Shown: positions 42,441 through 54,342 of the stretch, one piece after another
Layout of the letters: the number at the start of each line of letters is the position of its first letter
Numbering within the stretch: position 1 is the stretch's first letter
Notes under the pieces: generated by a model
The model's input: the letters and a program-made list of their open reading frames with translations, nothing else
Databases searched by the model: none
What the model was told of the DNA's origin: nothing
Program-made: the position numbers and the translations under genes
NCBI RefSeq assembly: GCF_964204645.1
Contig: NC_134029.1
Location: forward strand, 23,578,450 to 23,642,449
Length of the DNA: 64,000 nt
Reading direction: 5' to 3'
From: Tubulanus polymorphus
Taxonomy: Eukaryota > Nemertea > Palaeonemertea > Tubulaniformes > Tubulanidae

Positions 42441-45017
42441 CCTACCGACGAGGAGAAGTCACTACTGCCGTCGTACAACCAGAATTAGGGAACCTGAGAA
42501 ATGAGATAGGCCTATAATGAATAATCTTTCCTCACGCTCAATAGATGAAAGAGATGTTGGTAAAAGCTAGCAGCAAGCCTAATCCCTTCACAAATAATTA
42601 TCATGTTGTTACAAATTTATTAGGCCCTACCTGCGGGGTTAAAATGTGAAAGTAAAAATAGACCACCGCCGTGAATTGAGCACTGGATTCGGTATCACTC
42701 GATGCAAATTTATTTCATTACTTGATTCAAATTTATTATAAATTTTATAGTGGTTTTTAATGTGTATTTTTTGCACTGTTATTGAATAAAAAGATATTTT
42801 ACGTTAAAATAAAATTGTGAGATTTAGGTCTGTCTGCAGAGTTTCCAGAACCGGTCATGTCAGGGCCCAAGACCTGACATGACAGGTGGGACCTCAGGTG
42901 ACAGCTCGGTTGATTCGCTAAAATGAAAATCGTTATGACTGAACCGATGATAGGCGATTAGAAGACAAGATAGGCGCGGATTTAGAACACATGATAGCCG
43001 ATGAGAACACAAAGGACATCGTAGTGCTTTCTGAATATATTATTCAAAAACAGGCGGTGCAACCAGGATAATCTAAGCTCATCTTGCTTTTGGCATCTTC
43101 ATGTGTTATTCACACTTTTGAAAGTTTTACCGTTGAATTACAGACTCCCCTCTCCATCTCCTCTGACTCCCCTATTGAATTCATCAGAATGCGTCACTTA
43201 TTTTATATCATTTTATATCATATCCATCAAAGAAGGCCTCAGGCAGCCACATTAATCAATCTATTTGTCGTTGGAACTGCTTTTTGTTCAGAAGAACATT
43301 TCACCCAGCACTGGCAGTGGGTTGTCTCCACCAGTGATCTCCGTCGCTCTAACGATCCAACCAACTGTGGTACATCAGAGACACTAAGATTCTTGGTGAA
43401 AAGAATATGCGCCTTCACGTTATTCTGCCGTGCTTCACAAGACGTGCGCGCCACAAGACTCGCTGCGATGTAATCTGTGCGTGTACTGTATATGAAAAGC
43501 GTGCCTCGTGTGGTGGCCTAGTTAAAAACTTTCCAGGATCTCATTGTTGTATAGGCCTTTTTATGAACCAGCAAAATCGAAATAGATTAGCTATTTAGAT
43601 TATATAGCCGATTAGTGTCAATTAGCATAACCGGGTATGTTGGTTGATAAAAACGCCAGGTAGAAATTATTCAATTATGGCCTACTCAGCAGCGACTTCT
43701 ACCGAGAACATCATATCGGTTGGATTAGATAATCGGCATACTTGCTCGCCGAGCGAGTATGCTGAGTATGCTAATCGATTATGATAACCAATGTTCATAA
43801 AAATGACGGATTATGACATAATCCATGCTCATAAAAACGTTTTGCATACTCGAATATACTAATCGAGTGTTCATAAAAAGGCCTCAATCGTTGAAATTCG
43901 ACAGAGAAATCGGCCCTGAAAAATTAAACGGATTAGAACCTGAAAAATAGAATGGATTAATAAACACGGAACAGTACAGGACAGCACGGAGACGAACAGT
44001 AACACATAAAACATAAAGACGTCGTTCCTCAGGAAGCAGGAACAGGAGCAGGAGCGCAGCGAAAATCGCCAGGAGGAGAATCCACGGAAGCATGTTCACA
44101 GTGTGAGTAAGCTGAGGTGAATGGTCTATGCTTGTGTACACCGTGGTCAGCCGGTGACGTATTCAATAGCGCGTATAAATGATATCAACAACTCTGAAAA
44201 GCCGCAATTGTGTCTCTATTGTTGAACGGATTTACATTGAGAGCTTATAGAAGTTGAATGAAAAGGTTCTACTGCCGGGTTGAATACGCGCCAGTAGCCA
44301 GCTGAACAATATCGTGGAACTGTAATAAGGCCATAAAAATAAATTTCTAACCATGGATATAGTTAATCTTAATAAAACAATAATTTTGAAGCGAGACCTC
44401 GCACGGCAGCTCGCGCAATTTTGCAGAATTTCTCGCGACCTGTGGTGACAGGTCTGCATTTAAAACTGATAAAAAATAGAAAAAAAAACTTCTTGCTTTA
44501 AATTTTGCTTAACGTAAATTGATGAGTTGATTTAAAATCAGTCTCAATAAAATCAGTCTCTATGTTGCATTCGGCTCTTTGACATATACATCATAAAAAC
44601 AATGAATATAAATAGTGGGACTTCAGGACAGTGAGGAGTGATGCCGGCGAACTGTGATAGTGAACAGATATTTTTCAGTGTCTTATTGCGGAAACGAAAT
44701 ATCAAGACCTCGATTCATCTAGCGAAAATATTCTCTTACTTCTACATTAATTAATTCATCTAAAAAATTAGGAATCATTTTCGATATTTACGACGGGTCA
44801 GAATATTCATTCAACTCAAAATGTTCTTCCATTCGTCTGGCACATGCCTAGATATTTCGCCGTTTCGTCAAATATTGTTGTGAGTTTGGGTTTTTTTTGG
44901 GACCTGACATGACAGGTAAGACCTGTCATGTCAGGTCTTGAGAGCTGACATGACAGGTTCAGAGTTTCCCAGTTTCCGCTCATCATTCAAAAAAAGTGTT
45001 TCGTTCTCTGTGTAAAT
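42441..45017. other. Divergent spacer between PRMT9 and UBL7
   Basis: Both genes read outward from here, so it holds their promoters. An inverted pair of about 40-bp sequences containing ACCTGACATGACAGGT lies at about 42855-42900 and 44900-44960. An unassigned minus-strand open frame at 43884-44141 contains a hydrophobic stretch after an ATG at 44091-44093 (MLPWILLLAIFAALLLLFLL). It could be a signal-anchor micro-protein or chance. No recognised gene is visible. Confidence 0.5.
43884..44093 (-). CDS. Possible small single-pass membrane protein (unrecognised)
   Basis: From the ATG at 44091-44093 this frame encodes about 69 residues. A hydrophobic helix (MLPWILLLAIFAALLLLFLL) is followed by basic PEERRLYVLCVTVRLR, a type II anchor layout. 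No family is recognised and no supporting splice or poly(A) context was found. It could be a chance open frame in the PRMT9-UBL7 spacer. Confidence 0.2.
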   Translation of the reverse strand: MLPWILLLAIFAALLLLFLLPEERRLYVLCVTVRLRAVLYCSVFINPFYFSGSNPFNFSGPISLSNFND

Positions 45018-48000
45018 ATGACGGTTTTCTTAGGTAATCGTACGACAGATCAGTATTGTAGGATTCTGATGAATGGTGTTAGTTTAGATGGACCGGTTTC
45101 GAAATTCAGAAAAACTGCCGCTGATACTGTGAATCTACCAGTAGAGAAAATAGGTAAGCAAATAAATTCAAATATATATTTTATTATCACCACCAGTACC
45201 GATCATCGTATATCGGCATAAAATACAGTGTGATGTAGGTGTAACTCGGGCACTTGTGTAGCTCACACTTGCTTGAATTTCAATTATCGGTAATATCTGC
45301 TAGGCCTATTTCAGAGTTGATATATTGTGGACGAGCGTTGAAGGACGCAGCGACTTTAGAATCGTACGGAATCAAGGAAGGTGTGACGATTCATGCTTTG
45401 AAAAAACAAGATATCGTTACGCAGGAACCTGTAGGTGAGTTATTTAAGCTTGAAATTAAAAAAGCATGTGTAACGAATAGGCCTAATGCAACGATGATGG
45501 TATTTCATCGAAACACTGATAGTTTTGTGATTTATCTAAATCCTAATGAATCTTTAGACGAGTATCTTAACCCTTTCAGTGCTGACTCATTAATACCCTA
45601 TAGTGCTAGAGAAAATTCTAAAAAATTCCACCCTAGTGTGTTGAACAATGGGAATACCACTATAGTGTGTCTACACCGCAGTGCGGTGTATCGTTAGTTA
45701 CTAGTATTTCACTATGCTTGACACTTGCTGCCATTTTTCAATAGAGATAATTACAAATTACTAATTACATCAATACACCGCAGTGCGGTGTACTAGCAAA
45801 ATCCATTACTGATTTATACACCGCACTGCGGTGTAGACGCACTGAAAGGGTTAAGCTGTTGCAAACCAAAACGGCAGTTGTAGAGACTTGTACATAGTTT
45901 GGTATTCGGACTAATCTAATTCTCAACTTCAGAGAAACAGTGAAACTGTATTCATTTTCATCACGCCTTATAGAAATATCTGTTTCATCAATGTGTTTGT
46001 AAAATATGCAATCATCATGAAACTTAACCACTGATGTCGGTTTACTGACTGATGTTGGATGTCATTGTGCCTCACACTGAACTGAATTGAACTGAAGAGA
46101 TGGGTTTTTTTTCGATATTTTTAGGTAAAATGAGCGATGATGAAATCAAGCAAACAGTTGTAGCTCTGCGGCAGGCTATCATGTTACATCCCGGTGACAG
46201 AAGAATGGTCAGTAATCAATTATAACCGATATACATCAAATCGATAACATTTACACCAAACAAGAAATTTATTGAGAATCTTTATTATAAAATTTACGAT
46301 GAAAATTATATTTTGTATTACTTTACACACTTTTAGACGAGTCTTACTCAATTGGTGAGTAACCCGGATTCACTAGATAGTATACTCGCAGCGACTCCTG
46401 GTTTAGATCAAGATCCGATTGCTTTAGGCAAGTTCAACGTAATCCCGGACGTCGTTAAATCATTGGAATTCTGAAATATGAAAAATAGTACCGTTTACAA
46501 TAAGTAGTGATTCGTTATTTCAGCTATGCTGCAAAGTCCGCAGTTACTCGGAGTTCTTGCCGATCCAAATACAATCTCTAAGTAAGTGAATATATGTATA
46601 TATATATATATATATCTGATTATGATGAGCAAGTATTCAGAATTTGATAATAATAATGATAATCATAATTTATTTCCAAATCCATATCAAAATATGCTCT
46701 TGGGCTTACAAATATTATTTAGAAAATACAGAACTAGCAAATAAAAAGTAGATATAGATACAAGTAAAAGACAGCAGAATTAGGCGTTTAACCCTTTCAG
46801 TGCGTCTACACCACAGTGCGGTGTATAAATCAGTGATGGATTTTGCTAGTACACCGCACTGCGGTGTATTGATGTAATTAGTAATTTGTAATTATCTCTA
46901 TTGAAAAATGGCAGAAAGTGTCAAACATAGTGAAATACTAGTAACTAACGATACACCGCACTGCGGTGTAGACGCACTATAGTGGTATTCCCATTGTTCA
47001 GCACACTAGGGTGGAATTTTTTAGAATTTTCAAATTTTCTCCAGCACTATAGGGTATTGATTAGTCAGCACTGAAAGGGTTAAGAATCTGACTGACTATA
47101 TTTGTTTATAGAGTGTTAGATGAACACCCGTGTTTAGGACACGCTGCCATGCATATTGCAGTCGCGCTGAATGAAGAAGCCGCTAAAGGCGGAGGTCCGA
47201 GTCATCAAGGATCTGAAGGTATATTCATCGAAATTGTTGCATTATCGATTTCAATTCTCGTGTTCGGTCTGAGATTTATATCTGCGGTGATAATTTCAGG
47301 ATCGTATTCATTGGATCAAATGTCCGATGATGATGAATTCGATGCACCGTTACAAAGAGTTCCGGTAAGATTATATTTCCATATTTTCATCCATTTTTGA
47401 AGCTTCAGGATGAGATTGATGGGAACGATGTGAAAAAATCTTAAAAGTTGAAATTTCCGTGAAAAATAGTGAAATTTCGACCTTTAACTGTATATGTTTA
47501 CCATATGCAGTGCTTTGTTTCCGAGTCCGTCCATTTTATGGACCACTAAACCTTTGGTTCTTGTCATCATGGATTCTATGTCTAATGCTACTATTCATAC
47601 TTTGAAAATTTCATACATATACTGATATGTATTGAAAATGTGAAAAATTCAGGAATTTTGCCGTGAAAAAAATGAAAATGTTATTGTTCACCAATCTCAC
47701 CCCTTATAGCTACTATTCTGTAATTCGGCGCGAGGGCTAATGGCGTATTGTATTGTATGATTCTAGATGGGTGGTAGCAATGAATCTACTCCTATAACAG
47801 CTACTCAATTAGCCGCAGCGTTAGCAGCAGCTACCGGACGACCAGCTACTCAATCAGTAAGTTGCATTCTTATTAATTTACCCGTGTACTCTACAAGTTT
47901 AGGCTGATAATGATATCGAAGAGAAAACCACTATATCAAGTAAATTTTGGAGGATTTTGACATTTTTTTGACATTTCGACTCGATTCAATTTAAAACCGG

Positions 48001-48837
48001 TTATTTGCCCAAGAGCAGTTTTTAATGATATAACAAGGATGCTATCTGATGTCAGTAGTAGCTTGAACCCCGTGAACAGTTGATTTTGGGGGGAAAACCT
48101 AGGCCGGAATTCACTTTGAAATGCGAGATTTTTGAAAATAATATCTGACTCAATGATGGGTCATTTAAATCATGTTGTTTATGATTGATTTCAGGCTGGT
48201 CAGGATGCTGCGCAATCGAATGTGATCACCGCTGATTTCTTTCAACAAGCGATGCAACAAGCTTTAAGCGGAGGATCGAATTCAGGAGGAGCTTCGTCAT
48301 CTTCGCAGCAGCAGCAGCAGCCGCAGTTATCACGTGATCAATTACAGGTAAAACACTTACACAACACATGAATAAATTTTTGTGGATTACAGAGACCCAG
48401 AACTAGTGGAACTAGAATAACTAGAGTTAAAATAGATTATTTCCAATGTTTAAACACCATGGTAGTCAAAATTTAACAAAGAACTCTGGTGCTGTCTATA
48501 TCAAAGAATTCAGCAGCTCATTAAGAGAAATCTACAATATCAATTCTTCACAACTGTTATTGTTTGTTTCCTGACAGAATCATTCCACCCATCTTCACGG
48601 TAATATTTGAAAATGATATTTGTGAGTTAGGTTTCTCATATTGATATTCATCAATACTAGAAATAGTCTCTTATATTTCAGCAGCTCCTTATGATATACG
48701 TTTATTTTCAGTCACAATTACAACAGTTAAGAGATATGGGTATATCCGATGAGAACGCAGCAGTTGAAGCTCTACAAGCTACTGGTGGCAATGTACAACT
48801 AGCTCTGTCTATTCTATTCGGTGATCATCTTCAATAA
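45018..48837 (+). CDS. UBL7: UBL7, ubiquitin-like protein 7
   Basis: This is a UBL-UBA protein of the ubiquitin-receptor type. Exons: 45018-45153, 45315-45434, 46125-46207, 46337-46427, 46524-46581, 47112-47218, 47300-47364, 47767-47856, 48195-48347, 48712-48837. They join in phase to 342 residues (human: 380). The UBL half ends in ELIYCGRALKDAATLESYGI, matching human LIYCGRKLKDDQTLDFYGI. The middle has LAATPGLDQDPIAL and VLADPNTISK, equivalent to human ATPGLSSDPIAL and VFADPNMLD. The C-terminal UBA reads LQQLRDMGISDENAAVEALQ and ATGGNVQLALSILFGD. Exon 4 ends with a GC donor (G|GCAAGT), giving a GC-AG intron that keeps the conserved reading frame. Two MITE copies in opposite orientation lie in introns 2 and 5. 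An AATAAA lies at 48901-48906. Confidence 0.93.
45567..45854 (+). mobile_element. piggyBac-like MITE, copy D, in UBL7 intron 2
   Basis: It is 288 bp including TTAA at both ends, with termini CCCTTTCAGTGC and GCACTGAAAGGG. It contains three copies of the 19-bp palindrome TACACCGCAGTGCGGTGTA or its reverse complement. It has no coding capacity. TTAA target duplication and the CCCTTT start are piggyBac features. Confidence 0.85.
46428..46433 (+). promoter_or_regulatory. UBL7: Non-canonical GC splice donor in UBL7
   Basis: The exon ends TTTAG and the intron starts GCAAGT, the usual consensus of GC-AG introns. Splicing here joins ...PIALA to MLQSPQLL in frame, as in the human protein. The nearest GT (GTTCAA, four bases later) would break the frame. 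Confidence 0.75.
46788..47083 (-). mobile_element. piggyBac-like MITE, copy E, inverted relative to copy D
   Basis: It is 296 bp with TTAA at both ends. Its reverse complement matches copy D with about ten substitutions and one 8-bp indel (about 96% identity by eye). It lies in UBL7 intron 5 (46582-47111) and fills more than half of it. Confidence 0.85.
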
Positions 48838-48900
48838 TCTATTCTCATTCTTCTCATAACTAATATACATTGTAGTTATGTCTTAGTGTTAATATAGTAA

Positions 48901-48906
48901 AATAAA
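48901..48906 (+). terminator. UBL7: UBL7 polyadenylation signal
   Basis: AATAAA lies 64 bp after the UBL7 stop codon. Confidence 0.7.
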
Positions 48907-48988
48907 CTGTTCAATCAAACATATTTCATACTAGTTGTTTTATCATGGGATTTGCCGTTTGCTAGTTTCTCTACTTATACCTCTTGGA

Positions 48989-49123
48989 GGTCATTCATTT
49001 ATTACGTACGCATTAGGGGAGGGGTCAGTGCAATTGCGTACTGTAATGCTTAATGTATATGAAAAATGGCCGATTCTGCGTACAGAGGGTTGAAAAATTT
49101 TATGCACACGTAATGAATGATCC
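48989..49123. mobile_element. Small palindromic MITE, copy 1
   Basis: It starts GGTCATTCATTTATTACGTACG and ends CACACGTAATGAATGATCC, an imperfect terminal inverted repeat. The centre contains GTGCAATTGCGTACTGTAAT and TATATGAAAAATGGCCGATT, both shared with copy 2. Confidence 0.65.
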
Positions 49124-50073
49124 CTTGCAAAAAGATTCATTTTGAATGAGAAATAATTCCTTAATTCAAGCCAAAAGGATGTGTTGAAGTCAACTATTTC
49201 CCGACCGACGAAGTGATTTGACTAAAGACACGGTATCATCACAGATAGATTATTATTCGCAAACAGTGAACATTAAATACATGAAAGTGTGATAGTGAAT
49301 GGAAATGTTGATAACACAAGCGGAGACACATGGATTATAAATGCACGATATAAATATGGCATAAAAGAGTATTAAAATTATTTGCCTATGAGAGTAAATG
49401 AAGCAATGTATGAGAAATATTCCCGTAAATTTCATTGAAACTAAAATTGGAACTGATCGAATGAAAATAAATTACGTTAAAAATGTTCCCCTTAAAACAT
49501 AGGAGCATTCAAATATAAATCATGCATAGCTTTCAGATTAAATGGCAAAGCATTTCTAATCAGTTTCCAATGAAAACTATAATGGTTTGAATGGGAATCA
49601 ATTCATCCATGAGCCACTGAATCCTGAAGTCTGTATTTTCACAGAAGGCACAACTGGCAGTTTGGAAGACGGATATTCTAACACCAGTCGACACGTATGT
49701 GCTTGATAATTATAAAATGATAGTACACAATTTTTTCCTGATCATTTCTCTGCCATTAAACAAATATTCGTTTTACACAATTCATGTGAAAATAGCATCA
49801 ATACTTTACAAACAGTTGTAAAAAAATGTAGAAAGATTTAAAAATACTGAATAAGAAACAGTTTCTACAAAATATTTCCAGATAGATAAACCTTATCATA
49901 AAAACTCTGAGCAATCAGTACTATGTAAATCCTCGAATGAAATCATTCAAATTGATTCAATGATCAAATGACGTATTAGTGACATACAAAAAGTATGAAC
50001 TCTTAACATTTAACTCTCAACATCCAACTCTAACAATCTTAATCTTAAATTCTGGCCTTTGTTGAAACAATAT

Positions 50074-50219
50074 GGGAGTCATTCATCTATTATGTACGCA
50101 ACAGGGGAGGGGAGTGCAATTGCGTACTGTAATTCATAATGTATATGAAAAATGGCCGATTTTGCGTACAGGGGGGTGAAAAATTCAAATTTCATGCGTA
50201 CATATCAAATGAATGGTCC
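50074..50219. mobile_element. Small palindromic MITE, copy 2
   Basis: It starts GGGAGTCATTCATCTATTATG and ends CGTACATATCAAATGAATGG. It shares GTGCAATTGCGTACTGTAAT and TATATGAAAAATGGCCGATT with copy 1 at 48989, in the same orientation. A weaker third relative lies at about 56084-56165 in the RING-CH gene. Confidence 0.65.
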
Positions 50220-50680
50220 TACTATAAAAATGCAGGTTTTTATAAAAGACTTGAACAGGCCTATGTTAACAATTTTCAATACATGTACTCAATGACAGTA
50301 CGTAAACTTCAATAACTACATCAACTAGAACAACTGTATAGAATTCAATATTACATACAAATATTCAATACTGCTGACGACTGCTATACTGAACATACTG
50401 ATCTATTTACCTTTCGATTGCATATTCGAGGCTGACATTTTGATCATTATAAACATTTATCAATGCGATATACAACATGTTTTCCATTGAGAAGGCACAT
50501 TTAGTTAGGACAGATCAATAATCCCTGACAGTAAGCTATATATAGTTAACAAACACATGCGTAACAATTGCGTAGATTATACAGACTCTAAATTCCACAA
50601 GTGAAACGTCGACTATTGCTTTGCATTTGAGAACAGACTGTTGTGAGTGTTTGAGACGACTTGTGACACAGTATTAAAGC

Positions 50681-53600
50681 TTACACTGTCGATTCCTGGC
50701 GTTTAACTCGACCCAGCGGTTCATCATCCCTATAATCATCAACATCATCTTCCTCACGATACAACTTTCCCAGATTTCGACCGGGACAAAACTGTGGTAC
50801 GATCAGCGACCAGACGTAGATGATGATACACGCCCAGCTCGTCGCCATTTTAATCCACACCGAGGGCCAGTTGAAACCGAAATGACTCAAATTTGCTTCT
50901 TCAGGCCTGAAATATATACATTAGATTGAACTTTTAAAGAGCAAATATAGAAAATATTACGAAATGAATACTTGATATCGATATTACAAACCTAAACCAG
51001 TTTGTAAGATCCATCATTACGTATAGTGCTGCCGAACACAGTAAGAGGTGAAAGAATGAATAGCTGTAGACTACATTTTTAGCTTCATTGTAAATCACAC
51101 GTTGTCCTCCCTGAGACTGGAGTTTACTTCCTGAAACAATACCACGACTTATAGAAAATGTATGGACACATACGTAACCGGACGGTTTCATGCCGAAATA
51201 CGGCGACTTACTTTTTTCACAACATGAACCACAGCATTTCGTTTTCTCTGGCTTATCCTACAAAAGAATAGAAATTTATCCTATGTGACCCGGTCAATCT
51301 ATTACCTATTAACACTGATTGACTGAAATCAAAATCTCACCAATTCCGGATTAGAACTGGAAGGAATCACTCCCAGACGAATAGATTCATCAGACGTTCT
51401 CCAACTGTGAAAAATATTAGATTTTACACAAAAAATATAAATATTCTTTACTTCATCAGTTTTGCACAAATTATTTATGGATTTAATATTACCAATTGTA
51501 GATAACGATTACTACCATGAGCACTATTCCGCTGTAAGCGATTATTTTCTCGGTTTGACCGCCGAACATCTGCGACGCTGGACGACACAATACTTTATGA
51601 TAGTCTTTACTGACTGGATCCTGCATAACCGAGCCTAATTCAATCAGTTCTTGATCCGAACGTAATGTGGGATTGATTTCCACCCGAACTGTAATAAGAT
51701 ATCATAGAAATATCAATCCCTCAAGTGCAATATCGATGATTAATTGATTTATTATTTCATATTGGAGTATTCTCTATGAGGTAATACCTAAGACAGGAGG
51801 TTCGCTTGATAATGCTGACCAGGTTAAATATATCACATAAGATGTCATTATCGCGGCTGGTAGAATTCCTGCGTTAGCGTTTCCTGAAATTCAAATACAG
51901 CAATATGAATCTATTCTTTACCAACTGAATGCTGTATCACTAGAATATAATGAGTGATCCTACAACTGATGGTATCTTAATCACTATTTATTATCAGTAT
52001 ATTTATAATCAGTATGACTTACGTTTTAGGATGCACGGCAAAATCGAAATGAAGGAGAACATCAGACAGCAACCAGCATTCGAACCGATGAATATTTTGT
52101 TAATCAGACATTCATCTTTCGTTGTGTAATTCAGGAATAAATGGACAGTTCCAACAATAGATCCGACTAATAACACAACTGATACACTGTAAATAGCTGC
52201 AAATATCAAATAATTTACATATGAATTGACTAAATATCCAGCTATTGTTCCTGTAGGAGGGTATCTGTCTGGTGTTTAGACTTATAAGTTGGACTAATAA
52301 CATTAATATGCAAATACTCCATCGTCTAAAACTTACGGAAGTACCAACATCCACTACATCTTGAATCTTTTCTGACATTTCTGAACCTGAATAAGCAACA
52401 AAAATATTTCAATTACCGGTAGACACCAGTTACCAGTTAATAAGAAGATTATCAAAATATATACAAATTATTCAGTCACAAACTTACCATTTAGCATTTA
52501 TGACATACGCGAAGTCAACTAACAGAATTATCTGAGAGATAATGAATATGAAAGCACCTCCCATTCCGATATATCTCCAAACTGTAAAAATTGAAGAAAA
52601 GAAATATATATCATATCTGCATAGGCTTTCGAGTAGGCACTTTAGCATACAAGTAAACTACGTACCATAACTGAAGTAATCAGAGTGGGGAATATAAAAT
52701 GCTCCTCCACAAAAAACTGCAAGAATCAATAACTTAGCCACCCAATAACTGAAAGGCAATAATCAATGTTGAATAATGACGTTTTACATTTATGTATGTA
52801 TCATTGAGTCCTGGAGAAATTTAAAGTTACCCATTGTGAATCCCAGCTCTGAATCCTTCACTGTTAAATACACATAAAGTAACCAAACACAGCAACAAGT
52901 GGAATGCAACCAATGCTAAACACATTCGATAAACAGCCATATAACCGGTTAATATCTTACAACCAGGACCAGCGTTTAACATGATACACGTTTCATTGAA
53001 TCGAGGAATCTGTTAATAAAGAAATCAAACCATAAATGAATAACTGGTTTAATCATTTTTGGGAAACTGACCCAGTGTTAGTTTGGCTGTCCGAGTGACT
53101 GTTCCATTCTACACGGGCCGGACACAACAAGTCTTTGGCCCCAGTTTTTACTGAACTTTTATACAGTAGGCCTACCTAGGATACTGGACCCAGTTCCACA
53201 GTTGTGAGTTAGAGTTAACTCTGACTTAAAATTAGTTCATTTTGAATGAGTTAACTATGAGTTAAATCTTAACTCAGAACTGTGGAACTGGACCCTGGGG
53301 TCAAAAACATTTTGCGTCAGGCCCCTGTGTTCTATTCAACTGCAATCTCATCCAGGATTGGTCTTACTATGAGACCATATTGACTTGATGCAGCCACAGA
53401 ACCGATTGTCACGACCCAAACGAACACGACTAAATCACAGAATATTCTCCTTACATTTTCCGCCATCATTTCTCCAACTTCTGGTACGAGCATTAGACAA
53501 CTGATCGCTGTGATGAGGACCAGAAATAAAACGTACATCCCTCGAGTGCTTGTCGTTTCTCGTATGGAAGGTAAACAACTGCAGCATAATGAGCAGGCTC

Positions 53601-53987
53601 CCGGACCACAACAACAGTTCGCCTATAATCAATAATAACATTAATAATTCAGTTTGGACAAATTCGCTAGAATGAAATCAACTTTTCATCCAGAAGATTA
53701 CACTTCGAAGTGTAATATCTCGATAAACGTCCATAGAAAATCCAAAAATTTTAAAAGGCTATTGTACTTTGTTTGTTCCTGATTCGAATAAGTATAGGCT
53801 ATTTCATTAAGGTTGTTATATCTTAATTTATAGACATGTTAGTAGAGAGGCCTACCCTAAATTTGAAACAAATTTGTTCAGAAAAAATGCTAAATATATA
53901 TCCTTTCAATGCATTGACATACAAATTTCTGTTAGGAATTTAACAAAACATTTATTAGATTACCTGTGCTTGAAGGCAATCGCCCAT
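50681..53987 (-). CDS. SERINC: SERINC family serine incorporator
   Basis: SERINC proteins are multi-pass membrane proteins with lipid-scramblase activity. Minus-strand exons: 53964-53987, 53455-53622, 52831-53009, 52666-52748, 52488-52581, 52337-52386, 52023-52196, 51788-51883, 51493-51688, 51341-51404, 51212-51257, 50992-51130, 50681-50906. They join in phase to 512 residues (human paralogues: about 450-470). The first exon encodes only eight residues (MGDCLQAQ), and the protein continues ANCCCGPGACSLCCSCLPS, the Cys-rich SERINC start. Family marks are LTGYMAVYRMCLALVAFHLL, HNGYWVAKLL, IILLVDFAYVINAKW, YLTWSALSSEP and YSYSFFHLLLCSAALYVMMD. About ten hydrophobic segments are visible. The last exon ends in a charged tail. 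Which vertebrate paralogue it corresponds to cannot be decided. Confidence 0.93.
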
Positions 53988-54342
53988 TTTATTAGTTTTT
54001 CTGCGTTTTGTTCTGACAGTTTTATCAATTTGCAATTGATTGGAATTGAATTTGCCTTAGTCGGGAATCCCAAAATGACGTCATTGAAAATTGAAATCCA
54101 TGGTCAAGTCCACCGTCCGGAATTTAGTGTGAACTGATTTGACAGCTGATCAGTCAAAACAACTCAAAAACAACCGTTACACACGGTCTCACACGAGGCT
54201 GAGAGGTCAGGAGGTTGATAATTAGGCTAATCAATTGGTCGCATGTGACTGATGTGTGTTTGAGTGACTGACTGGCGCTGTCGCTGCATTCCGTCGATTT
54301 CAGTGTGTCGTTTGCGATCAGCTGTGTGTGGGTGGAGACGTC
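53988..54342. promoter_or_regulatory. Shared bidirectional promoter region of SERINC and the RING-CH ligase
   Basis: Only 355 bp separate the two divergent ATG codons (53985-53987 minus, 54343-54345 plus). Both promoters and 5' UTRs must fit here unless non-coding first exons lie further off. The sequence is less AT-rich than the introns near the plus-strand start. I recognise no TATA box. Confidence 0.55.

Larger units (their letters stand above)
48838..50680. other. UBL7 and SERINC 3' regions
   Basis: This is a convergent spacer. It holds a UBL7 AATAAA at 48901-48906 and two copies of an approximately 140-bp palindromic element at 48989-49123 and 50074-50219. The SERINC 3' UTR should extend leftward from 50680. 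No coding exon is seen. Confidence 0.6.
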
